A stretch of DNA of 64,000 nucleotides from an uncultured Flavobacteriaceae bacterium (lineage in GTDB: Bacteria; Bacteroidota; Bacteroidia; Flavobacteriales; Flavobacteriaceae). Location of the stretch: the NCBI GenBank assembly GCA_943789455.1, contig CALSUE010000001.1, positions 375,001 to 439,000 on the forward strand. Direction: 5' to 3'. Position numbers and translations under genes: made by a program. Under the pieces are notes generated by a model that searched no databases, was not told the origin of the DNA, and saw only the letters and a list, made by a program, of their open reading frames with translations. Each line of letters opens with the position of its first letter. The first letter of the stretch is position 1. Positions 18,116 through 26,726 of the stretch are shown here, piece after piece.

Positions 18116-18916
18116 ATGAAAAAAATAATATTACTAATCATGTTAATGATTACAAGTAATTTTTTTGCCCAAGATTCAATTGTAAATTATTTAGATTACA
18201 AAGGAAATATTGTAAAAAAAAACAATGCTTTCTCTGTAGAAACTATAGTTAAGAAAGATAGTGTATGGGAACATACAAGGTATTATAACGGTGGGAAGTT
18301 GAAAGAAAAGAGGTTTTTTAAATCAAAAAAAAGAGTAAAACCAATTGGAATAAGTTATTCTTTTTCTGTGAAAGGGGAATTGTCAGTAGTTAAGTCTTTT
18401 GATAGTAATTCTGAATTAACAGGTAACTATAAATCTTGGTTTTATAACAAACAAATTAATGCTGAGGGTATGTATAGTAATGGAGTTAAAGTTGGAATTT
18501 GGAAATATTATCATTTTAACGGACTATTAGCCACAAAACAATACTACAGCAATGGAAAATCGATGAAAAATGTTTTCTATGATGAAACAGGTCAAAAAAT
18601 TGATGCAGATTTAGTAACCTACAAAGCTCCATCTTTTAATGGAGGATACTTGGATAAATTTTGGGAAAGAGTCAAAGAAGTTCACAATAGAATTAGATTT
18701 CAAGTTAATGGTTTTATTCTCTTAAATTTTGATATTGATATTGATGGGAATATTACAAATGTTCATATTCCAACTAATATTCCATTAAATTTAAGTAATC
18801 GATTAAAATCTTATTTTGAAAATATAAAAGGATGGACACCTGCGATAGATATGAACAGAAGAATACCCTTTAACATAACTTATAATTTAGGTTTTAGAGT
18901 CGGATTTACTGAATAA
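18116..18916 (+). CDS. Exported protein with MORN repeats and a TonB C-terminal-like domain
   Basis: A 266-residue protein with a signal peptide (residues 1-19, ending NFFAQ). Residues about 50-160 carry YwqK/MORN-like repeats (HTRYYNGGKLKEKRFF, GIWKYYHFNGLLATKQYY). Residues about 195-266 resemble the TonB C-terminal domain (FILLNFDIDIDGNITNV, then GWTPAIDMNRRIPFNI), a fold also found in many exported Bacteroidota proteins that are not energy transducers. No membrane anchor other than the signal is visible, so a TonB role is unlikely. It lies in the mnmA transcript, and a MORN-repeat protein also precedes mnmA. Function unknown. Confidence 0.7.
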   Translation: MKKIILLIMLMITSNFFAQDSIVNYLDYKGNIVKKNNAFSVETIVKKDSVWEHTRYYNGGKLKEKRFFKSKKRVKPIGISYSFSVKGELSVVKSFDSNSELTGNYKSWFYNKQINAEGMYSNGVKVGIWKYYHFNGLLATKQYYSNGKSMKNVFYDETGQKIDADLVTYKAPSFNGGYLDKFWERVKEVHNRIRFQVNGFILLNFDIDIDGNITNVHIPTNIPLNLSNRLKSYFENIKGWTPAIDMNRRIPFNITYNLGFRVGFTE

Positions 18917-18924
18917 AATATAAG

Positions 18925-19860
18925 ATGGGAGATATTATAAAAAATCTTTTTAATATTAAATACCCAATTGTTCAGGGAGGCATGGTTTGGGTAAGTGGTT
19001 GGAAATTAGCATCAGCTGTTTCTAATGCCGGAGGTTTGGGTTTAATTGGTGCAGGATCGATGTATCCAGATGTGCTTAGAGAACATATTCAAAAATGTAA
19101 AAAAGCTACTGATAACCCCTTTGGTGTAAATGTTCCCATGTTATACCCTCAGGTAGACGAATTGATGGATATTATTGTTGAAGAGGATGTGAAAATAGTA
19201 TTCACTTCTGCAGGGAATCCAAAAACTTGGACCTCTTTTTTAAAAGAAAAAGGAATTACTGTTGTTCATGTAGTTAGTTCAGTAAAATTTGCATTAAAAG
19301 CTGAAGTTGCAGGAGTAGATGCCATTGTATGTGAAGGATTTGAAGCAGGAGGTCATAATGGACGTGAAGAGACTACCACATTTACCTTGATTCCAATGGT
19401 GAAAGAAAGTGTTGCTATTCCTGTAATTGCAGCAGGGGGGATTGGAAACGGTCGTGGAATGTTAGCTGCTATGGTGTTAGGAGCAGATGGAGTTCAAATA
19501 GGTAGTAGATTTGCAGCTTCCAAAGAATCTTCTGCTCATGAAAACTTTAAACAGAAAATTATTGATGTCAAAGATGGTGACACTCATCTTACTTTAAAAG
19601 AATTAGCACCAGTTCGTTTGATAAAAAATAAATTTTATCAGGAAATTCAGGAGCTGTATAAAAATAATCCAACTAAAGAAGAACTAACAGGTTTATTGGG
19701 AAGAGCTAGGGCCAAAAAAGGAATTTTCGAGGGTGATTTAGACAATGGAGAATTAGAAATTGGTCAAATAGCTGGGATTATAAACGAAATTAGTTCATCA
19801 AAAGACATTTTAGAAGAAATTATTTCTGATTTTGAATCAGCTAAAAGCCTTCTTAGGTGA
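18925..19860 (+). CDS. Nitronate monooxygenase-like flavin oxidoreductase
   Basis: A 311-residue TIM-barrel FMN enzyme of the 2-nitropropane dioxygenase/FabK family. The N-terminal PIVQGGMVWVSG, the central AGGHNG and the FMN-phosphate loop IAAGGIGNGRG followed by GADGVQIGSRFAA are all present. Such enzymes oxidise nitronates or act as enoyl-ACP reductases; the sequence alone does not separate the two here, though the length and the absence of a fatty-acid gene context favour the nitronate-type label. It follows the MORN/TonB-C gene by eight bases and ends the mnmA run. Confidence 0.85.
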   Translation: MGDIIKNLFNIKYPIVQGGMVWVSGWKLASAVSNAGGLGLIGAGSMYPDVLREHIQKCKKATDNPFGVNVPMLYPQVDELMDIIVEEDVKIVFTSAGNPKTWTSFLKEKGITVVHVVSSVKFALKAEVAGVDAIVCEGFEAGGHNGREETTTFTLIPMVKESVAIPVIAAGGIGNGRGMLAAMVLGADGVQIGSRFAASKESSAHENFKQKIIDVKDGDTHLTLKELAPVRLIKNKFYQEIQELYKNNPTKEELTGLLGRARAKKGIFEGDLDNGELEIGQIAGIINEISSSKDILEEIISDFESAKSLLR

Positions 19861-19968
19861 TTTATTTTAATTCATAAAATTAAGTTAATTTATTAATTAT
19901 CGACTAATCAGCCGTTTAAGAGCTGCAAAAGAATTATTAAAAAATAGAATTTTATAAATATTTTAATG

Positions 19969-19976
19969 TAGATTTG
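19969..19976 (+). promoter_or_regulatory. Promoter -7 box for cspA
   Basis: TAGATTTG is an exact TAnnTTTG match, 55 bases before the ATG, which implies a leader of about 45-50 bases. A long leader is usual for cold-shock genes, though I see no strong secondary structure in it. Confidence 0.5.
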
Positions 19977-20031
19977 CACTTTATAAACAAAGTTGTCTTT
20001 TAAATTATAGGCAACACAACAAATTAATATT

Positions 20032-20223
20032 ATGAGTAAAGGTACCGTAAAATTTTTCAACGAATCTAAAGGATTTGGATTTATCGTAGAAGAAGGAAAC
20101 AACAGTGAACATTTTGTACATGTATCAGGTTTGATCGATGAAATTCGTGAAAATGATGAAGTAGAGTTTGAGTTACAAGAAGGAAGAAAAGGATTAAACG
20201 CAGTAAACGTAAGAGTAATCTAA
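20032..20223 (+). CDS. Cold-shock domain protein
   Basis: A 63-residue single cold-shock domain, a nucleic-acid chaperone for RNA. RNP1 is seen as KGFGFIV and RNP2 as HFVHV; the start GTVKFFNESKGFGF is canonical. It is shorter at the C-terminus than E. coli CspA but matches the compact form common in Bacteroidota. It has its own promoter-like element and leader, and a strong terminator 27 bases after the stop, so it is a single-gene unit. Confidence 0.95.
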   Translation: MSKGTVKFFNESKGFGFIVEEGNNSEHFVHVSGLIDEIRENDEVEFELQEGRKGLNAVNVRVI

Positions 20224-20250
20224 TATATACTACAAGTTAATTTTTCAAAC

Positions 20251-20280
20251 AAAAGCCTATCTGATTAGATAGGCTTTTTT
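20251..20280. terminator. Bidirectional intrinsic terminator after cspA
   Basis: Stem AAAAGCCTATCT / AGATAGGCTTTT with loop GATT, followed by further T residues. It separates the cold-shock gene from the convergent transglycosylase gene and can serve both. Confidence 0.9.
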
Positions 20281-21186
20281 TTATTCCTTTAAAGGAATCT
20301 TTATGGTGTATAATCTTCTACTTTTATTATTCAATTTGTTTTCTCTAAGCCACCTGTTATGTAATTTTAATTCTTTATAATTTGTTTGAAAACCTTTTGC
20401 GAAAGAAGCTATGTTGGAAATTACGGTATCAACTTTTACTGTTTTTGTTTTTGGTAGATAGTATAAATCTTCTTTTTCAAACTCGAAACCATATTTCTTT
20501 GGATAAGACAAAACTTCTTTCAGTGCAACAATCCTAAATATATATCTAGCGGTCTCATTATTCAATAACAAATCATAATAATCATCTACTTGTTGTTTTT
20601 TTAAATTTCTAGCTATACGAGCATTTCCCGCATTGTAAGCAGCCGCGGCTAGTGTCCATGTGCCAAAACGTTCTTTAGATTTTTTCAAATATTCTGCGGC
20701 AACTTTTGTAGCTTTTTCTAGGTTGTATCGTTCATCTACATTTTGATTAACTTCTAATCCATATTCTCTAGCTGAGGTTTTTAAAAAATGCCAAAATCCA
20801 GCTGCACCAGCCGGGGATGAATTATTTTCTAATCCACTTTCTGCGACAGCTAAATATTTAAAATCATCTGGAATTCCATATGCTTTCAACATAGGTTCTA
20901 TAAGAGGGAAATATTTATGCGCTCTTTTAATTAATAATAATCCATTAGACTGCCAATAGGTATTTACGAGTAATTCTCTATCCATTCGCTCCTTAATATC
21001 ATAGAGTTCAGTGGGTACTTTTTCACCAGCAAAAGTTAGATTATTTGGTATTTTTAGAGCTTTGATGGTGTAAGTCTCTGAAGTGTTTTTTTCTGAACCA
21101 ACATCAGATACATGCAGGGCATTAAAAAAAGAAATAGAGAGAAGTGTTAGGGTAATAACTGATAAAAAACGGATTATTTTTGGCAT
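20281..21186 (-). CDS. Lytic transglycosylase (MltD-type catalytic domain)
   Basis: A 301-residue cell-wall enzyme that cleaves peptidoglycan glycan strands to 1,6-anhydro products. An N-terminal signal or anchor (residues 6-23) is followed by a GH23 domain: catalytic Glu in LAVAESGLENN, then AGAAGFWHFLKTSAREYGL, and AAAAYNAGNARIARNL. There is no C-terminal LysM repeat, unlike E. coli MltD. The stop codon directly abuts the shared terminator. It lies downstream of an alpha/beta hydrolase and mtaB on the same strand. Confidence 0.9.
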   Translation of the reverse strand: MPKIIRFLSVITLTLLSISFFNALHVSDVGSEKNTSETYTIKALKIPNNLTFAGEKVPTELYDIKERMDRELLVNTYWQSNGLLLIKRAHKYFPLIEPMLKAYGIPDDFKYLAVAESGLENNSSPAGAAGFWHFLKTSAREYGLEVNQNVDERYNLEKATKVAAEYLKKSKERFGTWTLAAAAYNAGNARIARNLKKQQVDDYYDLLLNNETARYIFRIVALKEVLSYPKKYGFEFEKEDLYYLPKTKTVKVDTVISNIASFAKGFQTNYKELKLHNRWLRENKLNNKSRRLYTIKIPLKE

Positions 21187-21237
21187 TGTATTCTCATTAG
21201 ATGATTAAATATTAAATTTAATAAAATACTACTAAAA

Positions 21238-21894
21238 TTAGTTGAAAATGCTAATAATTATTTCTGAAATTTCTTTGGCTCTCAACAAAATCATAGCGTG
21301 AGTTCCGTCATTAATTTTAATGAAATTTTTAATATGTTTTGAAGGAAAAATGTGGTCATTGTCTCCGTGTATGTGAACTATATTTTTTGGTGCATTCTCT
21401 TGTTGCCAATGCAATAAACTGTAAAGCGCCCACTTTAGATATCTAGCATCATTAACTGATAAGTAATTAGTGTACAAATCAGCCCTTTTCCTAAGGAAAT
21501 CGCCTAAAAAATATTTTTTATACTTCTCAAAGTTTTCAATAACTTTAGTAGGAAAAAATTTGTATCCTTTTGTTTTTTGTAGCAGTTTTAATCGGTTCGG
21601 AAATTCATGATGACTTTTTATGCTTGATACCAAAATTACTTTTTCAACAGCAATAATTTTTGCTATCTCTTGCACTAAAACACCCCCAAAAGATACTCCT
21701 AATAAAACAGGGTTTTGGTGTTTAATTTCTCCTGCCATTCTTTGAGCATAATCTTGGATAGACTCATCTTCTGATACAGGTATTTTCCACGTTAGAAGAT
21801 GAATCTCAAATCGATCCTTTGGAAGTGAAATATATTCAAATATCTTGGGGTTAGCACCCAAGCCAGGCATAAAGTAGATTTGTTTCTTTTCCAT
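21238..21894 (-). CDS. Alpha/beta-hydrolase family protein
   Basis: A 218-residue cytoplasmic hydrolase. Nucleophile elbow GVSFGG with Ser68; the C-terminal acid and base are likely Asp in HIHGDNDHIFP and His in NDGTHAMIL. The N-terminus YFMPGLGANPKIFEY is typical of small lipase-like or carboxylesterase-like members. It begins 10 bases after mtaB and is probably in its transcript. Substrate unknown. Confidence 0.78.
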   Translation of the reverse strand: MEKKQIYFMPGLGANPKIFEYISLPKDRFEIHLLTWKIPVSEDESIQDYAQRMAGEIKHQNPVLLGVSFGGVLVQEIAKIIAVEKVILVSSIKSHHEFPNRLKLLQKTKGYKFFPTKVIENFEKYKKYFLGDFLRKRADLYTNYLSVNDARYLKWALYSLLHWQQENAPKNIVHIHGDNDHIFPSKHIKNFIKINDGTHAMILLRAKEISEIIISIFN

Positions 21895-21904
21895 TAACTA
21901 AACG

Positions 21905-23248
21905 TCATGTTACAGGTGAAGAGACTAATTCATCAATAAAATCAAATCGAACTAAACCATCTTCATCAATTTTAGTTAACGAGATTTGTTGTAGTGTATT
22001 TACTAAGCTAGGATTCCATGGTGTTTTTACTTTCACATAATTCTCAGTAAAACCATGAATATAACCCTCTTTATTTTCACTTTCAAATAAAACTGTTGAA
22101 GAACTCCCTAATTGACTTTCATAAAAAGCTCTGCGTTTTTTTACAGACAACCCACGTAACATTTTACTGCGTTTTGCCCTTACTTTTTTTGGAACAACTC
22201 CATTCATTAAAACAGCTTCTGTATTTGGTCTTTCAGAATAGGTGAAAACGTGTAAATAGGAGATATCTAAATCATTTAAGTAGTTGTAAGTCTCTAAAAA
22301 ATGCTCATCAGTTTCTCCTGGAAAACCAACAATAACATCTACACCAATACATGCGTTTGGCATTATTTGTTTAATTCTATGAACTCTATTGGTATAAGTA
22401 TCTCTCAAATAACGACGCTTCATTAATTTTAATAAATCGTCACTTCCACTTTGTAATGGAATATGAAAATGAGGAACAAAAGTTTTCGAGTCTGCTACAA
22501 AATCTATGGTTTCATCTTTTAGTAAATTTGGCTCAATTGATGAAATTCTTAGGCGATGAATGCCTTCTACCTTGTCTAATTCTTTTACCAATTCTAAAAA
22601 AGTATGTTCGTGTTTTTTATTTCCAAATTCACCTTTTCCATAATCCCCTATATTAACTCCAGTTAAGACAATTTCTTTGATGCCTCTTTTAGAAATTTCT
22701 TGAGCATTAGTCAATACATTTTCTACGGTATCACTTCTAGAAATCCCTCTAGCTAAAGGAATTGTACAATACGTACATTTATAATCACAACCATCTTGTA
22801 CTTTTAAAAAAGCTCGAGTTCTATCACCAATAGAGTAAGACCCCACATAAAAATCGGCATCAGAAATTTCACAAGAATGTACTTCTCCATGTTGGTTTTT
22901 GGTCAGGTCGTTGATGTAACTTGTAACATTAAATTTTTCAGTAGCTCCTAAAACTAAGTCAACTCCGTCAACAGCAGCTAACTCCTCAGGTTTTAACTGT
23001 GCATAACAACCAACAGCAATAAGAAACGCCTCTTCATTTTTCTTTAAGGCGTTTTTAACGATTGATTTGAAGCGTTTATCTGCATTATCTGTAACTGAAC
23101 AAGTATTAATTACATATACATCTGCCTTTTCGTTGAAATCTACACGGTTAAAGCCTTCGTTAACAAAACTACGAGCTATTGTAGAGGTTTCTGAAAAGTT
23201 TAGCTTACATCCTAAGGTATAAAATGCTACTTTTTTATCTGCATTCAT
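21905..23248 (-). CDS. mtaB: tRNA t6A37 methylthiotransferase MtaB
   Basis: A 447-residue radical-SAM enzyme that adds a methylthio group to t6A at position 37 of tRNA. The N-terminal cluster cysteines are in TLGCKLN, NTCSVT and VGCYAQ; the radical-SAM cluster is CDYKCTYC; the C-terminal TRAM-like domain starts near STVLFESENKEG. The longest start (23299) would add 17 residues; the ATG at 23248 gives the usual start MNADKKVAFYTLGCK, and a -7 box at 23270-23277 lies between the two candidates. The spacing of motifs fits MtaB rather than MiaB. Confidence 0.93.
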   Translation of the reverse strand: MNADKKVAFYTLGCKLNFSETSTIARSFVNEGFNRVDFNEKADVYVINTCSVTDNADKRFKSIVKNALKKNEEAFLIAVGCYAQLKPEELAAVDGVDLVLGATEKFNVTSYINDLTKNQHGEVHSCEISDADFYVGSYSIGDRTRAFLKVQDGCDYKCTYCTIPLARGISRSDTVENVLTNAQEISKRGIKEIVLTGVNIGDYGKGEFGNKKHEHTFLELVKELDKVEGIHRLRISSIEPNLLKDETIDFVADSKTFVPHFHIPLQSGSDDLLKLMKRRYLRDTYTNRVHRIKQIMPNACIGVDVIVGFPGETDEHFLETYNYLNDLDISYLHVFTYSERPNTEAVLMNGVVPKKVRAKRSKMLRGLSVKKRRAFYESQLGSSSTVLFESENKEGYIHGFTENYVKVKTPWNPSLVNTLQQISLTKIDEDGLVRFDFIDELVSSPVT

Positions 23249-23269
23249 TCTTGTACATTTAAAGGCACA

Positions 23270-23277
23270 CAAAGTTA
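23270..23277 (-). promoter_or_regulatory. Promoter -7 box for mtaB
   Basis: On the minus strand this reads TAACTTTG, an exact TAnnTTTG match, 21 bases before the ATG at 23248. It supports the shorter mtaB start because the longer one lies upstream of it. Confidence 0.5.
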
Positions 23278-23297
23278 CAATAATTCTGAAAAGATAC

Positions 23298-23810
23298 ATG
23301 AAGAGTCAAATCATTTTTGAAACGGAAATATTGCTTGTTAGGAGGCTAAAAATGAGTGATATAAAACCATATCATAAGATGCAAAGCAATCCCAAAGTGA
23401 TGCAATATGTTACTGGAGCAGTTCAATCTGAAAAAGAACATTTAATTGAATTGGAGCGGTTAATTAGCTTTTATGATAAAGAGGGAAATGATTTTTGGAT
23501 TTATGCCATAGATAGAAAATCAGACAATGAGTTTGTTGGAACTGTAGCATTTATAAAAGATAATCAAGGAGATGACGAAATAGGATATCGTTTTTTAGAA
23601 AAATATTGGGGTTTAGGGTATGGATCTAATTTGTGTGAAGCTTCTGTAGTGTACTGCAAATCTATTGGTATGCCAAAATTGATTGGATACGTAATTAATC
23701 TTAATGTGGCTTCTGCTAAGATTTTGAAAAAATGTAATTTTGAATATATTAGTGATGGAATAGATACACTTACTAAATTACCTGAAACAAAATACCAATT
23801 ATTATTATGA
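23298..23810 (+). CDS. GNAT acetyltransferase, RimJ/RimL type
   Basis: A 170-residue N-acetyltransferase. The N-terminal FETEILLVRRLKMSDIKPY, the middle EIGYRFLEKYWGLGYGSN that forms the acetyl-CoA loop, and the tail NVASAKILKKCNFEY are characteristic of RimJ/RimL-type GNAT proteins. The substrate may be a protein N-terminus, an amine or an antibiotic; not decided. It starts divergently from mtaB and its stop overlaps the start of the next gene by four bases (ATGA). Confidence 0.85.
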   Translation: MKSQIIFETEILLVRRLKMSDIKPYHKMQSNPKVMQYVTGAVQSEKEHLIELERLISFYDKEGNDFWIYAIDRKSDNEFVGTVAFIKDNQGDDEIGYRFLEKYWGLGYGSNLCEASVVYCKSIGMPKLIGYVINLNVASAKILKKCNFEYISDGIDTLTKLPETKYQLLL

Positions 23811-24064
23811 TTATAGCTGATTATGAAAAAACTGCAATAAGAATGGAAGAATTAGCTAAGCTACAAGGTGGATATTTAGGAATTGAATCTACTAGAAACG
23901 AGATTGGAATTACGGTTTCTTATTGGAAAAATATAGCGTCTATTACTAAATGGAAAAACAATATAGAACATACAGAGCCTAGAGTTAAAGGAAGAAATAA
24001 AGGGTATCAACACTACCAATTAAGAATTTGTAAAGTAGAAAGAGACTATGGTTTTAAAAGATAA
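23807..24064 (+). CDS. Antibiotic-biosynthesis-monooxygenase-like (ABM) protein, short N-terminus
   Basis: An 85-residue ABM-fold protein. The body, from MEELAKLQGGYLGIES through GITVSYWKN to LRICKVERDYGF, matches the YgiN/ABM family closely. Relatives carry about 10-15 more residues in front, including the first beta-strand (a YYAVIF-like segment); here the ATG begins right in that region and directly overlaps the acetyltransferase stop. In the upstream frame the codons NKIPIII precede the ATG after a stop, so a non-ATG start could restore part of the strand. Either a start-codon question or a real shortening. Role: small oxygenase or quinone-type enzyme, unknown substrate. Confidence 0.7.
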   Translation: MIIADYEKTAIRMEELAKLQGGYLGIESTRNEIGITVSYWKNIASITKWKNNIEHTEPRVKGRNKGYQHYQLRICKVERDYGFKR

Positions 24065-25652
24065 TTGGTATTATTTGTTGTTTGTTCTTATGCTAGCTTC
24101 ATGCCAAAAAGGAACATCTAATTTTGATGATTCTCAGGTTTTTAGATACAATGAACATTCTAACATTACCTCTTTAGATCCGGCTTTTGCAAAAGATCAA
24201 CGGAATATTTGGGCCGTAAATCAATTGTATAACGGCTTGGTTCAATTAGATGATAGTTTACAGGTTAAACCTAGTATTGCCAAGCATTGGGATATTTCGG
24301 AGGATGGGGAAGTGTATACTTTTTCACTTAGAGATGATGTTTATTTTCATAGACATGGCTTATTTGGTATTGATTCTACAAGATTAGTTACTGCTCTTGA
24401 TTTTGAGTATAGTTTTCATAGACTTTTAGATAAAAATGTTGCTTCACCTGGTGCTTGGGTATTACAAAACGTAAAAAACTTTTCAGCGATCAGTGATACA
24501 GTTTTTAAAATAGAGTTAAAACAAGCTTTTCCTCCATTTTTGGGATTATTGGCTATGAAGTATTGTTCTGTTGTTTCTCAAGAAGCTATTGAATATTTTG
24601 ATGATGAATATCGTTCAAATCCAATAGGAACAGGACCATTTCGGTTTAAATTATGGGTAGAGAACACCAAACTTGTATTGCGAAAAAATCCAACTTATTT
24701 TGAAAAAGATAGTTTAGGAAATCAGCTTCCATATCTTGAGGCGGTAGCGATTACATTTTTGCCGGATAAACAAAGTGAATTCTTGCAATTTATTCAAGGA
24801 AATTTAGACTTCATAAAGAGCCTTGATGCCTCATATAAAGATGATATCATTACCTTAAATGGAACATTACAACCCAAATATAACCAAACAATACAGATGG
24901 AAACGGGCCCCTATTTGAATACAGAGTATTTAGGGATATACTTAGATCATAAAAATAAAATTACTAGTAATAAATTAATTAGAAAGGCTATTAATTATGG
25001 TTTCGATAGAGAGAAAATGGTTAAATATTTAAGAAATGGAATAGGAACACCTGCAGTTAATGGTTTTATTCCATCTGGTTTACCCTCTTTTAATAACCTT
25101 AAAGGGTTTACATATAACCCTAAAATTGCCCGTGAATTAATTCAGACTTATAAAGATCAAACAGGTAATATCTACCCATCAATTACCATTACAACCAATA
25201 GTAATTATTTAGATCTATGTGAGTTTATTCAGCGAGAGCTTCAAAATATTGGGATTCAGGTTAGGGTAGATGTAATACCTCCTTCTTCTTTGCGTCAAGG
25301 GAAAGCTACAGGTAAATTCTCTATTTTCCGTGCTAGTTGGATTGCTGATTACCCTGATGCTGAAAATTATTTATCGTTATTTTACAGTAAAAATTTCACA
25401 CCCAATGGACCAAATTATACTCACTTTAAAAACATTGATTTTGATAGGCTCTATGAAAAAGCTATTTCTATCGTAAATTCTTCAAAACGATTTAAGCTAT
25501 ATCAAAAAATGGATAGTATTTTAATTGATGAAGCCCCTGTTGTTCCATTGTACTACGACCAAGTAATTCGTTTCTCTCAAAAAAACATTAAAGGTTTAGG
25601 GATTAATCCATTAGATATGTTAGACCTTAGAACTGTATTCAAAGTGGATTAA
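24048..25652 (+). CDS. ABC transporter substrate-binding lipoprotein, SBP_bac_5 (oligopeptide) family
   Basis: A 534-residue solute-binding protein anchored as a lipoprotein (lipobox MLASC, Cys19). It has the family-5 features of DppA/OppA: NSITSLDPAFA-like start (residues about 35-45), the ISEDGEVYTFSLRDDVYFH segment, and GTGPFRFKLW. It presumably binds peptides or nickel-like ligands in the periplasm. The gene overlaps the ABM gene by 17 bases and no permease or ATPase gene is next to it, so it is an orphan binding protein or uses a transporter encoded elsewhere. Confidence 0.88.
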   Translation: MVLKDNWYYLLFVLMLASCQKGTSNFDDSQVFRYNEHSNITSLDPAFAKDQRNIWAVNQLYNGLVQLDDSLQVKPSIAKHWDISEDGEVYTFSLRDDVYFHRHGLFGIDSTRLVTALDFEYSFHRLLDKNVASPGAWVLQNVKNFSAISDTVFKIELKQAFPPFLGLLAMKYCSVVSQEAIEYFDDEYRSNPIGTGPFRFKLWVENTKLVLRKNPTYFEKDSLGNQLPYLEAVAITFLPDKQSEFLQFIQGNLDFIKSLDASYKDDIITLNGTLQPKYNQTIQMETGPYLNTEYLGIYLDHKNKITSNKLIRKAINYGFDREKMVKYLRNGIGTPAVNGFIPSGLPSFNNLKGFTYNPKIARELIQTYKDQTGNIYPSITITTNSNYLDLCEFIQRELQNIGIQVRVDVIPPSSLRQGKATGKFSIFRASWIADYPDAENYLSLFYSKNFTPNGPNYTHFKNIDFDRLYEKAISIVNSSKRFKLYQKMDSILIDEAPVVPLYYDQVIRFSQKNIKGLGINPLDMLDLRTVFKVD

Positions 25653-25681
25653 GAATGCTCTAATTTAAAACAGATGTTATT

Positions 25682-26701
25682 TTACTGGTTTAAATTTATC
25701 CTTGCTGAAATTGGATAGTGATCTGAATAAGGAACGTTAAATGTTTTAAAGTTATTGATATCAAAATTAGAATCTGTTAATATAAAATCTATTCTCAAAG
25801 GATACCAATAATTAAAAGTTTTACCCAACCCCTTACCTGCAACTTTAAATGCATCTTGTTTATTTTTAGAGAGCTCTTTATAAACCCAAGAAAATGCTGT
25901 ATTATTAAAGTCTCCACAAAGAATTTTTTTTCCAGTCCATTTTTTTTCGTGATTTAAAAATAGTTCAACTTGTTTTGCCTGTTTCTGAAAAGAAGCTTCC
26001 ATTTTTTTTATAAGTTTATCAGAATCTTTTGTTCCAAAATTTTCCTGACTCGTATTCATTTTCAAAGATTCTAAATGAATATTATAAACTCTTATAGTGT
26101 CTTTATCCTTTATGATGTCTGTAAAAATAATATTGTTTGCACTATCCTTTAAATCTAAAGAGCCTGAATTTATTATTTTGTACTTAGAAAAAATGGCTAA
26201 TCCAAATTTACTGAAATTAGTTTTTGTTTTTACAAATTGATATGGATACTTAATTTGAAGATCTTTAGCATTATAGTACTCTTGAATTAATAATATATCT
26301 GGTTTTTTTTCAGAGATAAACGTAGATATTTTTTTTACAATTGTAGTATCAGATGACCATTGATAATGATTAAATAAACGAACATTATAACTCATTACTT
26401 TTATATCATTATTTAGAAAAACTTTCTTCTCTGAAAATTTATAGATACTACTTATGTATCCAAAACCTAGAAGAATTGAAATCAAAGAGATCATAAAGTA
26501 TTTTTTTAATTTTATAATCCAATAGATCACAAAAAAAACATTTGCTATAAATAGTACTGGAACTGCTATACTTACTATAGTTAAAATTGGAACTGTTTTT
26601 GGTGATATGAAGGGAAGTAGATAGGATAATAGCAATAGTATTGATGAGATAGAATTTACAAAGACAATTATTTTATGCCAAAAATTATATTTTACCATCA
26701 A
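25682..26701 (-). CDS. Endonuclease/exonuclease/phosphatase (EEP) family protein with membrane anchor
   Basis: A 339-residue protein. The first 95 residues contain about three membrane segments; the rest is an EEP (DNase I-like) domain with MSYNVRLFN, the metal-binding Glu in DILLIQEYYN, CGDFNNTAFSW and the terminal SDHYPISARI. The domain should face the periplasm and may act on nucleic acids, lipids or phosphoesters. It is the last gene of the mutL run, 25 bases after the second rhomboid gene. Substrate unknown. Confidence 0.85.
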   Translation of the reverse strand: MMVKYNFWHKIIVFVNSISSILLLLSYLLPFISPKTVPILTIVSIAVPVLFIANVFFVIYWIIKLKKYFMISLISILLGFGYISSIYKFSEKKVFLNNDIKVMSYNVRLFNHYQWSSDTTIVKKISTFISEKKPDILLIQEYYNAKDLQIKYPYQFVKTKTNFSKFGLAIFSKYKIINSGSLDLKDSANNIIFTDIIKDKDTIRVYNIHLESLKMNTSQENFGTKDSDKLIKKMEASFQKQAKQVELFLNHEKKWTGKKILCGDFNNTAFSWVYKELSKNKQDAFKVAGKGLGKTFNYWYPLRIDFILTDSNFDINNFKTFNVPYSDHYPISARINLNQ

Positions 26702-26726
26702 TTATTTTACCTTCTTTTGAACTGAA

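Noticed and set aside
19977-20031. RNA thermosensor in the cspA leader
   Set aside because: A leader of about 50 bases exists, but I could not see a stable or pseudoknot-type structure in it.
23249-23299. N-terminal extension of MtaB
   Set aside because: A -7 promoter box lies inside it and the shorter start gives the canonical N-terminus.
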